A stretch of 15,936 bases of DNA, from assembly GCA_030615655.1 (NCBI GenBank), contig JAUWYU010000018.1:1-15936 (forward strand). Direction: 5' to 3'. Numbering within the stretch: the first letter of the stretch is position 1; the number at the start of each line of letters is the position of its first letter. Under the pieces are notes generated by a model. It had not been told where the DNA came from, searched no databases, and saw nothing but the letters and a program-made list of their open reading frames with translations. The position numbers were made by a program, and so were the translations under genes. Source of the stretch: Dehalococcoidia bacterium. GTDB taxonomy: Bacteria > Chloroflexota > Dehalococcoidia > Dehalococcoidales > RBG-16-60-22. Below, one piece after another: positions 1 through 7,460 of this stretch.

Positions 1-1
1 C

Positions 2-613
2 AATGGCGCCGGCAAGAGCACGACCCTCAAGATATTGTGCGGTCTTATCCGCCCCTCCTCCGGCAAGGCTTATGTTAATGGCGTCGATATCGTGGTAAAA
101 CCGGTGCAGGCGCTTTCCGGAATCGGGGCCATCATTGAGACACCGGAGTTCTATTCTTATCTCACACCCGAAGATACCCTCGGCTACTTCGGTAGGCTCC
201 GGGGCATGAAGAGAGAGGACTTGAAGCGCCGGATAAAGGAAGTAATCCAGCTTGTCAAACTTGAGAAGTGGGGCAATGTCAAAATAGAAAAGTTTTCCAG
301 GGGGATGAAGCAGCGTCTCGCCCTGGCGCAGGCCCTGCTGCACGACCCGCCGATTTTAATCATGGACGAGCCGGCTCTGGGGCTCGACCCCAGGGGTGTG
401 GTGGAATTTCGGGAGATAATCGAGGGAGTGGGCAGGGATAAGACGATTTTCTTCGCCTCGCACCAGTTGGTAGAGGTCTCCCAGATATGTAATCAGGTGG
501 CGATAATAAACAACGGGCAGTTGCTTGCCTACGACAGCATTGCGGCGTTGGAGAAAAAATATCAGTCACTGGAGCAGGCCTACCTCCAGTTGACGGGAGG
601 GCCCAGTGAGTGA
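2..613 (+). CDS. ABC-2 type transporter ATP-binding protein (5' partial)
   Basis: This is the ATPase subunit of an ABC exporter; it would hydrolyse ATP at the inner face of the membrane to drive the permease encoded next. The reading frame is open from base 2, so the N-terminus lies outside the window. The first codons read NGAGKSTTLK, the end of the Walker A P-loop. Further on are a Q-loop-like IETPEFYSYLT, a variant signature motif FSRGMKQR (SRGMK in place of LSGGQ), Walker B ILIMDEP, a D-loop GLDPRG and the H-loop histidine in FFASHQ. This pattern fits the CcmA/BcrA-like subfamily that pairs with ABC-2 permeases. The TGA stop overlaps the GTG start of the permease by 8 bp, so the two are translationally coupled. 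The substrate cannot be told from sequence; antibiotic, lipid or sodium export are family possibilities. Confidence 0.93.
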   Translation, partial: NGAGKSTTLKILCGLIRPSSGKAYVNGVDIVVKPVQALSGIGAIIETPEFYSYLTPEDTLGYFGRLRGMKREDLKRRIKEVIQLVKLEKWGNVKIEKFSRGMKQRLALAQALLHDPPILIMDEPALGLDPRGVVEFREIIEGVGRDKTIFFASHQLVEVSQICNQVAIINNGQLLAYDSIAALEKKYQSLEQAYLQLTGGPSE

Positions 614-1406
614 GTTCGAGAAATTAAGAGTCGTCATCAGCTATGAGTTCCTGAAGCATATCCGCAGAAAGCGGTTGTGGGTAATTCTCGGTCTGGCGCT
701 GCTGGCCGAGGCGGCCGTGCTCATCCTGATTCCCACGCTTTCCGACGGCTACCCGGACAGTGTGTTGGTGATGGCGGCCGTACTTACAATCGGTCCGGGC
801 CTGGCAGTTATTGGCGCCATCTTCTTCGCCGGGGACGCTATCGCCGGGGAGTTCGAGGGTAAGACCGGCTTCATGCTCTTTACCAACCCCGTCAGGAAGC
901 TGACGCTGTGGACGGGTAAATACCTGGCGAGCTATATCGCGGTGGCGCTGCTCATTATCTTCACCTACGCCATTATCGCCTTTTCCCTCCTGGGGATTTA
1001 CGGCGAAGTCCCCGTCGAGATGATTAAGTCTTTCGGGCTGTGCCTGCTTTACGCCGCCGGTGTTCTCTCGGTGACCTTCTTCTTCAGTTCGGTATCCAAG
1101 GGTGCCATGGGCGCCACCGTGATAACGCTGGTCTTTGTCATGGTCATTTCCGGGATTATCGAGAGTGTCCTCGCCTTTACCGGCAACCCCTACTGGTTCC
1201 TTATCTCGGCTCAGGGTGACAGCATTGCCTTAGTTTACGGCGGCATGGAGGTATTCATGGAGGGCTTTGGTGGCGGGCAGTTCGGAGGTATGATGGAGGG
1301 TTTCGAGCCGCTGGACATCGGGCTGGCGGCGTGGGGAATGGTAATGTACATAGTGGTCGGTTTCGTCTTGAGCATCTGGATAAGCGGCAGGAGGCAGCTG
1401 GCTTAG
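606..1406 (+). CDS. ABC-2 type transporter permease
   Basis: This is the membrane-spanning partner of the preceding ATPase, 266 residues long. It starts at a GTG overlapping the ATPase stop. A basic cytoplasmic N-terminus (KHIRRKR) precedes about six hydrophobic segments, roughly at residues 24-45, 54-77, 105-130, 143-160, 168-190 and 240-260. Between segments 2 and 3 is the motif GEFEGKTGFMLFTNPVRK, typical of the cytoplasmic loop in ABC-2 permeases of the NatB/NosY type. A Gly/Met-rich loop (about residues 210-232, with MEGF occurring twice) precedes the last segment. The gene ends 7 bp before the convergent rpmB stop. Family is secure; substrate is unknown. Confidence 0.88.
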   Translation: MSEFEKLRVVISYEFLKHIRRKRLWVILGLALLAEAAVLILIPTLSDGYPDSVLVMAAVLTIGPGLAVIGAIFFAGDAIAGEFEGKTGFMLFTNPVRKLTLWTGKYLASYIAVALLIIFTYAIIAFSLLGIYGEVPVEMIKSFGLCLLYAAGVLSVTFFFSSVSKGAMGATVITLVFVMVISGIIESVLAFTGNPYWFLISAQGDSIALVYGGMEVFMEGFGGGQFGGMMEGFEPLDIGLAAWGMVMYIVVGFVLSIWISGRRQLA

Positions 1407-1413
1407 AAGAGAA

Positions 1414-1602
1414 TTAAACGGTTTTAATGACCTTATGCTGGGTGCGCAGGCACCTGGTGCACAGGTTGAGACGCTTTGGTTGGCCGTCTATAGTGATGGT
1501 GGCGGGATGAATATTAGGCAGCCAGCGGCGGTTGGTATGCCGTTTGGAGTGGCTGATATTATGACCGAACTGCGGCGATTTACCGCATAAATCGCACTTC
1601 AA
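1414..1602 (-). CDS. rpmB: 50S ribosomal protein L28, zinc-binding type
   Basis: L28 is a component of the large ribosomal subunit. The 62-residue product has the family core GHNISHSKRHTNRRWLPN and a C-terminal LCTRCLRT. The two CxxC pairs (C3/C6 and C48/C51) make this the zinc-ribbon form rather than the cysteine-free form. No ATG is available; translation starts at TTG (1600-1602), supported by a strong AAGGAG ribosome binding site 8 bp upstream and by the usual MK-DLCGK-like N-terminus. A promoter-like sequence lies at 1655-1683. The gene is divergent from fakA and convergent with the ABC permease. Confidence 0.96.
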   Translation of the reverse strand: MKCDLCGKSPQFGHNISHSKRHTNRRWLPNIHPATITIDGQPKRLNLCTRCLRTQHKVIKTV

Positions 1603-1654
1603 TCTTGAATCTCCTTAAGTTTTCTCGTAAAACTATTGCAATATCCCGCTATTC

Positions 1655-1683
1655 ATAGTAACATAATGCATCGAGATTGGCAA
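1655..1683 (-). promoter_or_regulatory. Putative sigma-70-type promoter of rpmB
   Basis: Read on the minus strand there is TTGCCA (5 of 6 match to TTGACA), a 17-bp spacer and TACTAT (4 of 6), the -10 box preceded by TG-N as in extended -10 promoters. The predicted start site is about 45 nt upstream of the rpmB TTG codon, leaving room for its AAGGAG site. I found no equally good promoter for the divergent fakA gene in the same 139-bp gap. Confidence 0.55.
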
Positions 1684-1741
1684 GGAAGGCGTTTATAGCC
1701 AGAGTCTGAACCAGAAAATAATCCGTTAGGGATGGTACAGA

Positions 1742-3376
1742 ATGAGCGAAGTTAAATCTATCGCTGGGCAAGACCTGAGAGAAATGTTTTCGGCAGCTGC
1801 CTCCTGGCTGGAAAAGAGTGCTGCGGAAATTGATGCCCTGAACGTTTTCCCGGTGCCTGATGGTGATACCGGGACTAATATGATGCTTACCATGCGTTCT
1901 ACTATGGAAGAAGCCTACCGGGCTCCCGACCACAGCGCCTCGGGTGTAGCTCACGCTATGGCTAAGGGTGCTCTTATGGGAGCCCGCGGCAATAGCGGGG
2001 TCATTCTGTCGCAGATTTGGCGCGGCCTGGCACAGGACCTGGAAGGTAAGGAGTCCTTTACCGCCGCCGAACTGGCCAGCGCCTTGCAGCAGTCGACGCT
2101 GGTTGCCTATCGAGCTTTGAGCGACCCCGTTGAAGGCACCATACTTACGGTCATGAAAGATGCGGCGGCAGCAGCTCAGGCGCAGGTTGCTGAAGGTAAC
2201 GATGATATCATAGACGTTATGGAAGCCACAGTTAACGCTGCCGGCGATTCTGTAGCTAATACGCCCAGTCTTCTCAAGGTTTTAAGGGATGCGGGGGTGG
2301 TCGATGCCGGTGGGCAGGGCCTCTACACGATTCTGGATGGTGCTCTCCGCTACCTTAGAGGTGAAACGGAGCTGATGCGACTGCGTAAGCCCCAGATAAT
2401 TGTCAGTGAACTCCCGTATGCCGTGTCGCTGTCGCAGGCAGTCGGTATCGAAGAGGTGCCCTATGGCTATTGCACGGAGTTTATGCTGAAGGGAGAGAAG
2501 CTGGAGCCGGATGATATTAAAAAGAGATTGGAAAAGAAGGGTGAGTCCCTGATTGTGGTCGGCGATGACTCCACCGTGCGTATTCATATTCATACGCTGA
2601 ACCCGGGCGCTATCGTCCGCTTTGCTACCAAGCTGGGCACCATGCATCAGGTGAGTATTCGGAATATGGATGAGCAACATCAGGACTTCCTGGAGATGCA
2701 GAAAGACAGGATGCCCGTGACTGAGACAGCCGTTATCGCCGTAGTTTCGGGAGACGGCCTTACTGATGTCTTTAGCAGCCTGGGGGCGGCCTCTGTTGTA
2801 CCCGGGGGGCAGACGATGAACCCGAGCACCAGGGATTTGCTCCAGGCGGTAGAATCGACATTTTCGGAAAAAGTCATACTTCTACCCAACAATAAGAACA
2901 TCGTGCTTACCGCTAACCAGGTACAGTCTTTAACTCAGAAATCAGTCGTCGTAGTGCCGACCGAGACGATTCCGCAGGGGGTGGTGGCGCTTCTCGCCTT
3001 TGACTATGAGGCGGACTTTAAAACCAACGCCGATATTATGGCCAGGGCTCTGTCATCGGTGAGGTCTATCGAGATTACCCGCGCCGTGCGCTCCTCCAGG
3101 ATAAACGACTTGAAGATTAAGCGCAAGCAGCCTATCGGTTTGGTGGATGGCGACCTAGTGGCGGTGGGCGACAGCAATCTGGATGTTATTAATCAGGTTT
3201 TGGCCAGGCTGGATTTGGGTGAAGCGGAAGTAGTTACTATTTACTACGGGGATGATATCGAGTTGGATGAAGCCGAGCAGATTGGTGCCAGCATAACGGA
3301 GCGGCATCCGCAACTGCAAATCGAGGTGATTCGGGGCGGTCAGCCGCACTATAGCTATATCATTTCCGTTGAGTAG
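1742..3376 (+). CDS. fakA: FakA-like fatty acid kinase (DhaL/DAK2 domain protein)
   Basis: This is the kinase of the fatty acid kinase system: with a DegV/FakB protein holding a fatty acid, FakA makes acyl-phosphate from ATP for phospholipid synthesis. The 544 residues match the usual FakA length (about 550). Residues 1-205 form the DhaL/DAK2 kinase domain, with the nucleotide/Mg site NVFPVPDGDTGTNM (34-47; Asp40 and Asp42) and the glycine-rich MGARGNSGVILSQ (79-91), closing with DAGGQGLYTILDGALRYL. The middle domain includes CTEFMLKGE and VRIHIHTLNPG; the C-terminal third resembles the Dak1_2/DegV-like domain. The ATG follows a modest purine-rich site (AGGGATGG). The degV/fakB gene starts 14 bp after the stop. 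Older annotations call such proteins 'DAK2 domain phosphatase' or YloV; the FakA role is inferred from domain order and the adjacent degV. Confidence 0.93.
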   Translation: MSEVKSIAGQDLREMFSAAASWLEKSAAEIDALNVFPVPDGDTGTNMMLTMRSTMEEAYRAPDHSASGVAHAMAKGALMGARGNSGVILSQIWRGLAQDLEGKESFTAAELASALQQSTLVAYRALSDPVEGTILTVMKDAAAAAQAQVAEGNDDIIDVMEATVNAAGDSVANTPSLLKVLRDAGVVDAGGQGLYTILDGALRYLRGETELMRLRKPQIIVSELPYAVSLSQAVGIEEVPYGYCTEFMLKGEKLEPDDIKKRLEKKGESLIVVGDDSTVRIHIHTLNPGAIVRFATKLGTMHQVSIRNMDEQHQDFLEMQKDRMPVTETAVIAVVSGDGLTDVFSSLGAASVVPGGQTMNPSTRDLLQAVESTFSEKVILLPNNKNIVLTANQVQSLTQKSVVVVPTETIPQGVVALLAFDYEADFKTNADIMARALSSVRSIEITRAVRSSRINDLKIKRKQPIGLVDGDLVAVGDSNLDVINQVLARLDLGEAEVVTIYYGDDIELDEAEQIGASITERHPQLQIEVIRGGQPHYSYIISVE

Positions 3377-3390
3377 AAAGGTGGTGTTTT

Positions 3391-4227
3391 ATGACAGTGA
3401 AAATAGTTACCGATTCTTTGTCCGATATTACAAGTGACCTGGCCGGCGAACTGGGAATTACCGTGGTGCCACTCTATGTCCGCTTTGGCGAAGAAATCTA
3501 CCGGGACAGGGTGGAAATAACTACCGAGGAGTTTTACCGTCGGCTCGTGAGTGAGTCTACCTTTCCTTCGACGACGCAGCCGACCCCCAATGACTTCGCT
3601 GAGGTTTATAACAATCTGGCCAGGGAAACTGATGAAATTCTCGTTATTGTTGTATCCAGTAAGCTCAGCGGTACCTATCAATCGGCAACGCAGGCGAAAG
3701 AGGGATTTGAGGGGAAATGCCGCATTGAGATAGTCGACTCTCTATCAGTGGCCATGGGCATGGGACTGATAGTTATTTCTGCGGCCAAAGCGGTTCAGGC
3801 AGGAGCGAATCTGGATGAGGTGACCAGACTGGCGCTTGGCGCTGTGTCTCGTTCACATATGGTTATCTATTTCGATACGCTTAAGTACCTGGCCAAGGGA
3901 GGGCGTATCGGCAAGGCGCGGGGCCTCCTGGGCTCGATGCTGTCGGTAAAGCCGATTCTTACAATGAAGGACGGTGAGCTGGCTCCATTGACCCGGATGC
4001 GTTCTTTAAGTGCGGGTATGGATTACCTGTATAATGCGGTGGCCGACGTTCCCAGAATCGATCAGCTTGCCGTAGAACATACCACTAATCCTGCCGATGC
4101 CGATGCCATGACCGAGCGTTTAAGTGCAATTTACCAAAAAGGACATATTTACCGGTCGGATATCAGTCCTGTTATCGGGGTACATGCCGGTCCTAATGCT
4201 CTGGCCGTGTCGCTTCTGGAGGCATAA
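3391..4227 (+). CDS. DegV family fatty acid-binding protein (FakB)
   Basis: This is the carrier subunit that presents a bound fatty acid to FakA. The 278-residue length is normal for DegV proteins. Visible family motifs are the N-terminal KIVTDSLSDI, STTQPTP (60-66), SSKLSGTYQSA (89-99; Ser93), IVDSLSVAMGMG (114-125), the DTLKYLAKGGRIGKARG segment (162-178) and the C-terminal GVHAGPNALAV (263-273; His265). In characterised FakB proteins the equivalent Thr, Ser and His hold the fatty acid carboxylate and the GGR region contacts FakA; all are intact here. The ribosome binding site AAAGGTGGTG ends shortly before the ATG. It is almost certainly co-transcribed with fakA, 14 bp upstream. A decayed paralogue follows 8 bp after the stop. 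Confidence 0.94.
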   Translation: MTVKIVTDSLSDITSDLAGELGITVVPLYVRFGEEIYRDRVEITTEEFYRRLVSESTFPSTTQPTPNDFAEVYNNLARETDEILVIVVSSKLSGTYQSATQAKEGFEGKCRIEIVDSLSVAMGMGLIVISAAKAVQAGANLDEVTRLALGAVSRSHMVIYFDTLKYLAKGGRIGKARGLLGSMLSVKPILTMKDGELAPLTRMRSLSAGMDYLYNAVADVPRIDQLAVEHTTNPADADAMTERLSAIYQKGHIYRSDISPVIGVHAGPNALAVSLLEA

Positions 4228-4235
4228 AAGGAATA

Positions 4236-4433
4236 GTGCCGGTCAAACTTGTTACGGATAGTGTCTCCGACATATCACCCGCGATAGCTGATGAGTTGGG
4301 AATTACTGTTGCCGCCCTGAATGTTGTCTTCGGCCCCAATATTTACCGCGACGGTATTGACTTGACTCCCGAGAAGTTTTAACGGAAACTCGAGCAAAGC
4401 CAGATTCTGCCCACCACCTCAACCCCGCCGCCA
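4236..4433 (+). pseudogene. Decayed second degV/fakB paralogue
   Basis: From GTG at 4236 the frame reads VPVKLVTDSVSDISPAIADE and continues LGITVAALNVVFGPNIYRDG, then DLTPEKF, closely following the first 48 residues of the intact DegV just upstream. A TAA at 4380-4382 stands where that DegV has Tyr49 of EEFYRRL. The same frame resumes after the stop as RKLEQSQILPTTSTPPP, matching the RRLVSESTFPSTTQPTP region of the intact copy. Homology ends near 4433, where repeat-rich non-coding DNA begins; the remaining 210 or so codons are absent. It is therefore a tandem fakB duplicate or second FakB that has acquired a nonsense codon and lost its 3' three-quarters. A short translated peptide cannot be excluded but would lack the fatty-acid pocket. 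Confidence 0.87.
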
Positions 4434-4610
4434 CTTTTTATTTGTTATCTTTTCCCACCCAAACCGCCCAGTATCATCCTCGGCTTATCCCGTAGTTATC
4501 CCCCCACCCCGCAAGGGGAGTAGCCTGCGAAGAGGGGCGCCAGCTACTCTAAATATTATTCCGTCCTGATACTTGGGCTAGGCCGTTTCCGTCACAGGGG
4601 AGTGCGCAGC

Positions 4611-4636
4611 GAGAGCCCCGATATAATCGGGGTCTC
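4611..4636. repeat. Inverted repeat, GAGA(g)CCCCGAT / ATCGGGGTCTC
   Basis: The arms GAGAGCCCCGAT and ATCGGGGTCTC are complementary over 11 bp with one bulged G, separated by only ATA. It is followed by A residues rather than T residues on the plus strand and preceded by T residues on the minus strand, so it does not look like an intrinsic terminator in either direction. It is better read as part of the palindromic repeat cluster. Confidence 0.6.
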
Positions 4637-4645
4637 AAAAATCCC

Positions 4646-4705
4646 TCCCCCTCTCCAAACATATTAATTTGCGGGGTTCATTTGTCTCCAGTTTGGAGAG
4701 GGGGA
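4646..4705. repeat. Inverted repeat with 15-bp perfect arms
   Basis: TCCCCCTCTCCAAAC at 4646-4660 is the exact reverse complement of GTTTGGAGAGGGGGA at 4691-4705, with a 30-nt AT-rich spacer. The arrangement resembles short terminal-inverted-repeat elements common in intergenic DNA. The spacer has no coding capacity, so if mobile it would depend on a transposase elsewhere. Confidence 0.65.
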
Positions 4706-4758
4706 TTAAGGGGGTGAGGCAGGTAAAATATCTTTATTTCATATCTTTCCCCCCACCA

Positions 4759-4796
4759 CCCCAAAGGGGGAGAGTTGTATAATCCCCCTGAAGGGG
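4759..4796. repeat. Paired CCCC/GGGG mini-hairpins
   Basis: CCCC-AAA-GGGG (4759-4769) and CCCC-TGAA-GGGG (4785-4796) lie 15 bp apart. The second is followed by GTGAGGTAG, a degenerate copy of the GTGAGGCAG that follows the 4691-4705 arm. This supports repeated insertion or duplication of one element type in this gap. Confidence 0.45.
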
Positions 4797-4863
4797 TGAG
4801 GTAGAAAAATCGACCCTTATATATACCAGCAGTTTATCCGTGCTTTTCATACCGAATTATGGC

Positions 4864-4869
4864 TATAAT
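4864..4869 (+). promoter_or_regulatory. Putative -10 box upstream of recG
   Basis: A perfect TATAAT lies 20 bp before the recG ATG; transcription would begin about 4876, giving a very short leader. No convincing -35 box is found at 16-18 bp spacing, so the call rests on the -10 box alone. The preceding DNA is the repeat-rich gap, so recG may have been separated from the fak operon and need its own promoter. Confidence 0.35.
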
Positions 4870-4889
4870 GGGGGCGGGGATATTATCAA

Positions 4890-7343
4890 ATGGATTCCGG
4901 GCCTTTACGAAAAATCCTTGACCTTGAGCGGCAGCGCGATTACACGGATTCAGCGGTATTCGGCGGCCTGGACAGGTTTCTGCGTAACTGGTCTGACCAG
5001 GCGGTGGCGTCAGCTGTCGGACCCAGGCTCCTCAAGCGTTTCCGTCAGCTTTTCAACACAAGCTATGCCGTTATGACCAGGGAGCAGCGCCGGCAGTGGG
5101 TGAATGATGTCCTGGACTTTCTGGACAATGTGGAAAGCAAGGATAGCGTTACCAGATTACCTGTAGCCAGTCCTTCGGCGCCTCCCTCAGGTAAAAAGGT
5201 ATCCCCGAAAGCGAAAAAACCGCCTGCACCGGCAGGCGGACATGTTCTCGATTCGCCCATTACTGTTGTCAGGGGTATCAGCACCAGCCTGACGGGTAAA
5301 TTCGGGAAAATGGGCGTGAAGACGGTTCGTGACCTGCTCTATTTCTTTCCTCACCGTCATCTTGACTACAGCCAGTTGAAGTTCATCTCACAGCTTGCCG
5401 AGGGGGAGGAGCAGACTATAGTGGCCAACGTCTGGCAGGCGCATGAGTCCATGCTGGGAGGCAGGCGCGGCACCGAGGCTATTGTCGGTGATGAGACGGG
5501 TAATATCCGGGTAGTGTGGTTTAACCAGCCCTATCTGGCCAGGAAGCTGGCAACTAATACCAGGATAATGCTCAGCGGACGTGTCAGCCTGTTTAAGGGA
5601 CGGCACGTCTTTCAGTCGCCGGAGTGGGAGACGGTAGAAAGCCAGGATTTTGTCCATACCGCGCGGATGGTCCCGGTCTACCCACTGACCCAGGGCCTGC
5701 GGCCGCGGCAGGTCAGGAAGCTGATGAAGGAGTTTGTTGACCGGTGGGTAGGGCAGGTGACCGACTTTCTGCCGCCGGAGCTGCGTAATCGACTTGACCT
5801 TTTGGAGCTGACCACGGCCATAAGCCAGGCTCACTACCCGGAAGACGAGGCCACCAAGGATAAAGCCAGGATTCGACTTGCCTTTGACGAGCTTTTCCTC
5901 CTCCAGCTGGGCGTTATAAGCAAGAAACGTGACTGGCAGGAGAGTCGCCCGGGCAGCCCGTTTGATATTAAGAGACCGGTAGTGGCAGAGTTTATAAAAT
6001 CGCTGCCTTTTACCCTTACGGCAGCTCAGGACAGGGTTCTCACGGAGATACTTGCCGATTTGGAGGAGTCGCGGCCGATGTGCCGGTTACTGCAGGGGGA
6101 AGTGGGCAGCGGCAAGACGGTGGTGGCTACGGCGGCTCTGGTGATAGCGGCGGCTAATGGCTATCAGGGGGCGTTTATGGCGCCTACCGAGATTCTCGCC
6201 GAGCAGCATTTTGTCACTGTCTGCGAGCTTCTGTCCGGGGTGGGGCAGGAGGAGGGGGAGGGGTATCTGAAAAGTTATTCCGGACTTTCATCGCGTCCCC
6301 TGAGAGTGGCGCTGCTGATTGGCGATATCAATCAGGCCAGGAAGCGGGAGCTGCAGCAGCAGATTCAGGAAGGCGATATTGATATTGCTATCGGCACTCA
6401 TGCCCTCGTACAGAAGGGGGTGGAGTTCCATCGATTGGGACTGGCCGTGGTAGATGAGCAGCATCGGTTCGGCGTTGAGCAGCGCTCGGCGCTAAGGGAG
6501 AAGGGATTCAATCCGCACATGCTGGTAATGACGGCCACGCCGATTCCCCGGACTCTGGCGCTGACACTGTATGGCGACCTTGACCTATCCGTAATCGACG
6601 AGTTGCCGCCGGGACGTCAGGCGGTGAAAACAAAGTGGCTCAAACCGCAGCAGAGGGAAAGCGCTTACGTCTTTGTGCGGCGTCAGGTGGCTGAGGGACG
6701 TCAGACTTTCGTTATCTGTCCCCTCATTGAGGAATCGGAAGCTGTTGTCGCTCAGGCGGCGGTGGTTGAGTATGAGCGCCTGTCACAGGAGGTGTTTCCA
6801 GATTTAAAACTGGGTTTGCTGCACGGTCGCCTGTCGGCCGGTGATAAAGACGGGGTAATGGAGAGGTTTCGCTCCGGTGAGCTGGATATTCTGGTTTCCA
6901 CCCCGGTTATAGAGGTCGGCATTGACGTGCCCAATGCCACGGTGATGCTGGTGGAGAGCGCCGACCGTTTCGGACTCTCCCAGTTGCACCAGTTCCGTGG
7001 TCGGGTAGGGAGAGGGCAGGCGCAGAGCTACTGTATGCTGCTGGCGGAGAACCCTTCTGAGGTTGGCCGGGAACGACTTGACATAATAGAGAACGTCCAG
7101 GACGGGTTTCAGCTGGCCGAGGAAGATTTAAAGTTGAGGGGTCCGGGGGAGTTTTTCGGCACGCGTCAGAGCGGACTGCCCGACCTGCGTATGGCGAAGC
7201 TCTCCGATGTGGCTTTGCTGGAGATGGCGCGGAGCGAGGCGATAAATTTCTTTCAGATTGACCCTGGCTTGAAAAAGCCGGAGCACCATCTTCTGGCTCA
7301 GGAAATGGCGCGAGTCTGGGCAGGTGCCGCCGAGTGGAGCTAG
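4890..7343 (+). CDS. recG: ATP-dependent DNA helicase RecG
   Basis: RecG is a double-stranded DNA translocase that reverses stalled forks and remodels R- and D-loops. The 817 residues are longer than E. coli RecG (693) because of an N-terminal helical extension (about 1-120) ending in a Pro/Lys-rich linker; several other phyla carry such an extension. Residues 122-250 form the wedge OB-fold (VVRGIS, DLLYFFPHRHLDYS, GDETGNIRVVWFN). The motor has Walker A GEVGSGKT (403-410), APTEILAEQH, the DEQHR box (522-526), VMTATPIPRTLALTLYG, LLHGRL, STPVIEVGIDVPNAT and QFRGRVGRG. The C-terminal LKLRGPGEFFGTRQSG (748-761) is the TRG region. All motifs are intact, so the protein should be active. The start is the first in-frame ATG; GGGGA 9 bp upstream may be the ribosome binding site. 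Confidence 0.97.
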   Translation: MDSGPLRKILDLERQRDYTDSAVFGGLDRFLRNWSDQAVASAVGPRLLKRFRQLFNTSYAVMTREQRRQWVNDVLDFLDNVESKDSVTRLPVASPSAPPSGKKVSPKAKKPPAPAGGHVLDSPITVVRGISTSLTGKFGKMGVKTVRDLLYFFPHRHLDYSQLKFISQLAEGEEQTIVANVWQAHESMLGGRRGTEAIVGDETGNIRVVWFNQPYLARKLATNTRIMLSGRVSLFKGRHVFQSPEWETVESQDFVHTARMVPVYPLTQGLRPRQVRKLMKEFVDRWVGQVTDFLPPELRNRLDLLELTTAISQAHYPEDEATKDKARIRLAFDELFLLQLGVISKKRDWQESRPGSPFDIKRPVVAEFIKSLPFTLTAAQDRVLTEILADLEESRPMCRLLQGEVGSGKTVVATAALVIAAANGYQGAFMAPTEILAEQHFVTVCELLSGVGQEEGEGYLKSYSGLSSRPLRVALLIGDINQARKRELQQQIQEGDIDIAIGTHALVQKGVEFHRLGLAVVDEQHRFGVEQRSALREKGFNPHMLVMTATPIPRTLALTLYGDLDLSVIDELPPGRQAVKTKWLKPQQRESAYVFVRRQVAEGRQTFVICPLIEESEAVVAQAAVVEYERLSQEVFPDLKLGLLHGRLSAGDKDGVMERFRSGELDILVSTPVIEVGIDVPNATVMLVESADRFGLSQLHQFRGRVGRGQAQSYCMLLAENPSEVGRERLDIIENVQDGFQLAEEDLKLRGPGEFFGTRQSGLPDLRMAKLSDVALLEMARSEAINFFQIDPGLKKPEHHLLAQEMARVWAGAAEWS

Positions 7344-7386
7344 GTGATTCTTAATATTACTTTATGAAAATTTAATGTGATTTTAA

Positions 7387-7415
7387 TACTTTTATAACTT
7401 GTATTATGCTATACT
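7387..7415 (+). promoter_or_regulatory. Putative extended -10 promoter of the lipid kinase gene
   Basis: In an AT-rich gap after recG, TG-C-TATACT (7407-7415) is an extended -10 element with 5 of 6 matches to TATAAT. The hexamer 17 bp upstream (TACTTT) is a poor -35, which is usual for extended -10 promoters. The predicted start site lies about 40 nt before the TTG codon at 7461. Confidence 0.5.
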
Positions 7416-7460
7416 CTTGAAAAATAGCTGGCGCATATAACTCCCTGGCGCAGGAGTATA

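Larger units (their letters stand above)
4434..4840. repeat. Repeat-rich non-coding region between degV remnant and recG
   Basis: No supported gene lies between the degV remnant and recG. The stretch is full of C-runs facing G-runs that form several nested inverted repeats: CCCC-GCAA-GGGG and AGTAGC/GCTACT around 4507-4548, a near-perfect hairpin at 4611-4636, a 15-bp arm pair at 4646-4705, and CCCC/GGGG hairpins at 4759-4769 and 4785-4796. The module GGGGTGAGGCAGGTAAAAT (about 4711-4729) recurs as GGGGTGAGGTAGAAAAAT (4793-4810). The composition and dyads suggest several interspersed palindromic elements (REP- or MITE-like) inserted next to each other. No transposase gene or clear target-site duplication is visible. 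Confidence 0.6.

Noticed and set aside
1636..1667. TTGCAA...CATAAT as a fakA promoter
   Set aside because: The spacer is 20 bp, too long, and alternative -10 boxes at 17 bp are weak; the overlapping minus-strand elements make a better rpmB promoter.
2282..2680. 132-codon open frame antisense to fakA
   Set aside because: The sense strand encodes continuous FakA homology here; the antisense frame has no motif and is expected in GC-rich coding DNA.
4622..4627. TATAAT inside the hairpin loop as a promoter
   Set aside because: No -35 hexamer is present at suitable spacing and no gene starts nearby on the plus strand; it is part of the palindrome.
4611..4636. Strong hairpin considered as a terminator for the fak operon
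   Set aside because: It is followed by A residues on the plus strand and T residues lie on the wrong side for the minus strand, so it does not fit an intrinsic terminator.
4840..5076. Open frame overlapping the start of recG in another frame
   Set aside because: It has no recognisable domain or ribosome binding site and lies mostly inside the well-supported recG frame, whose N-terminus follows the family pattern.
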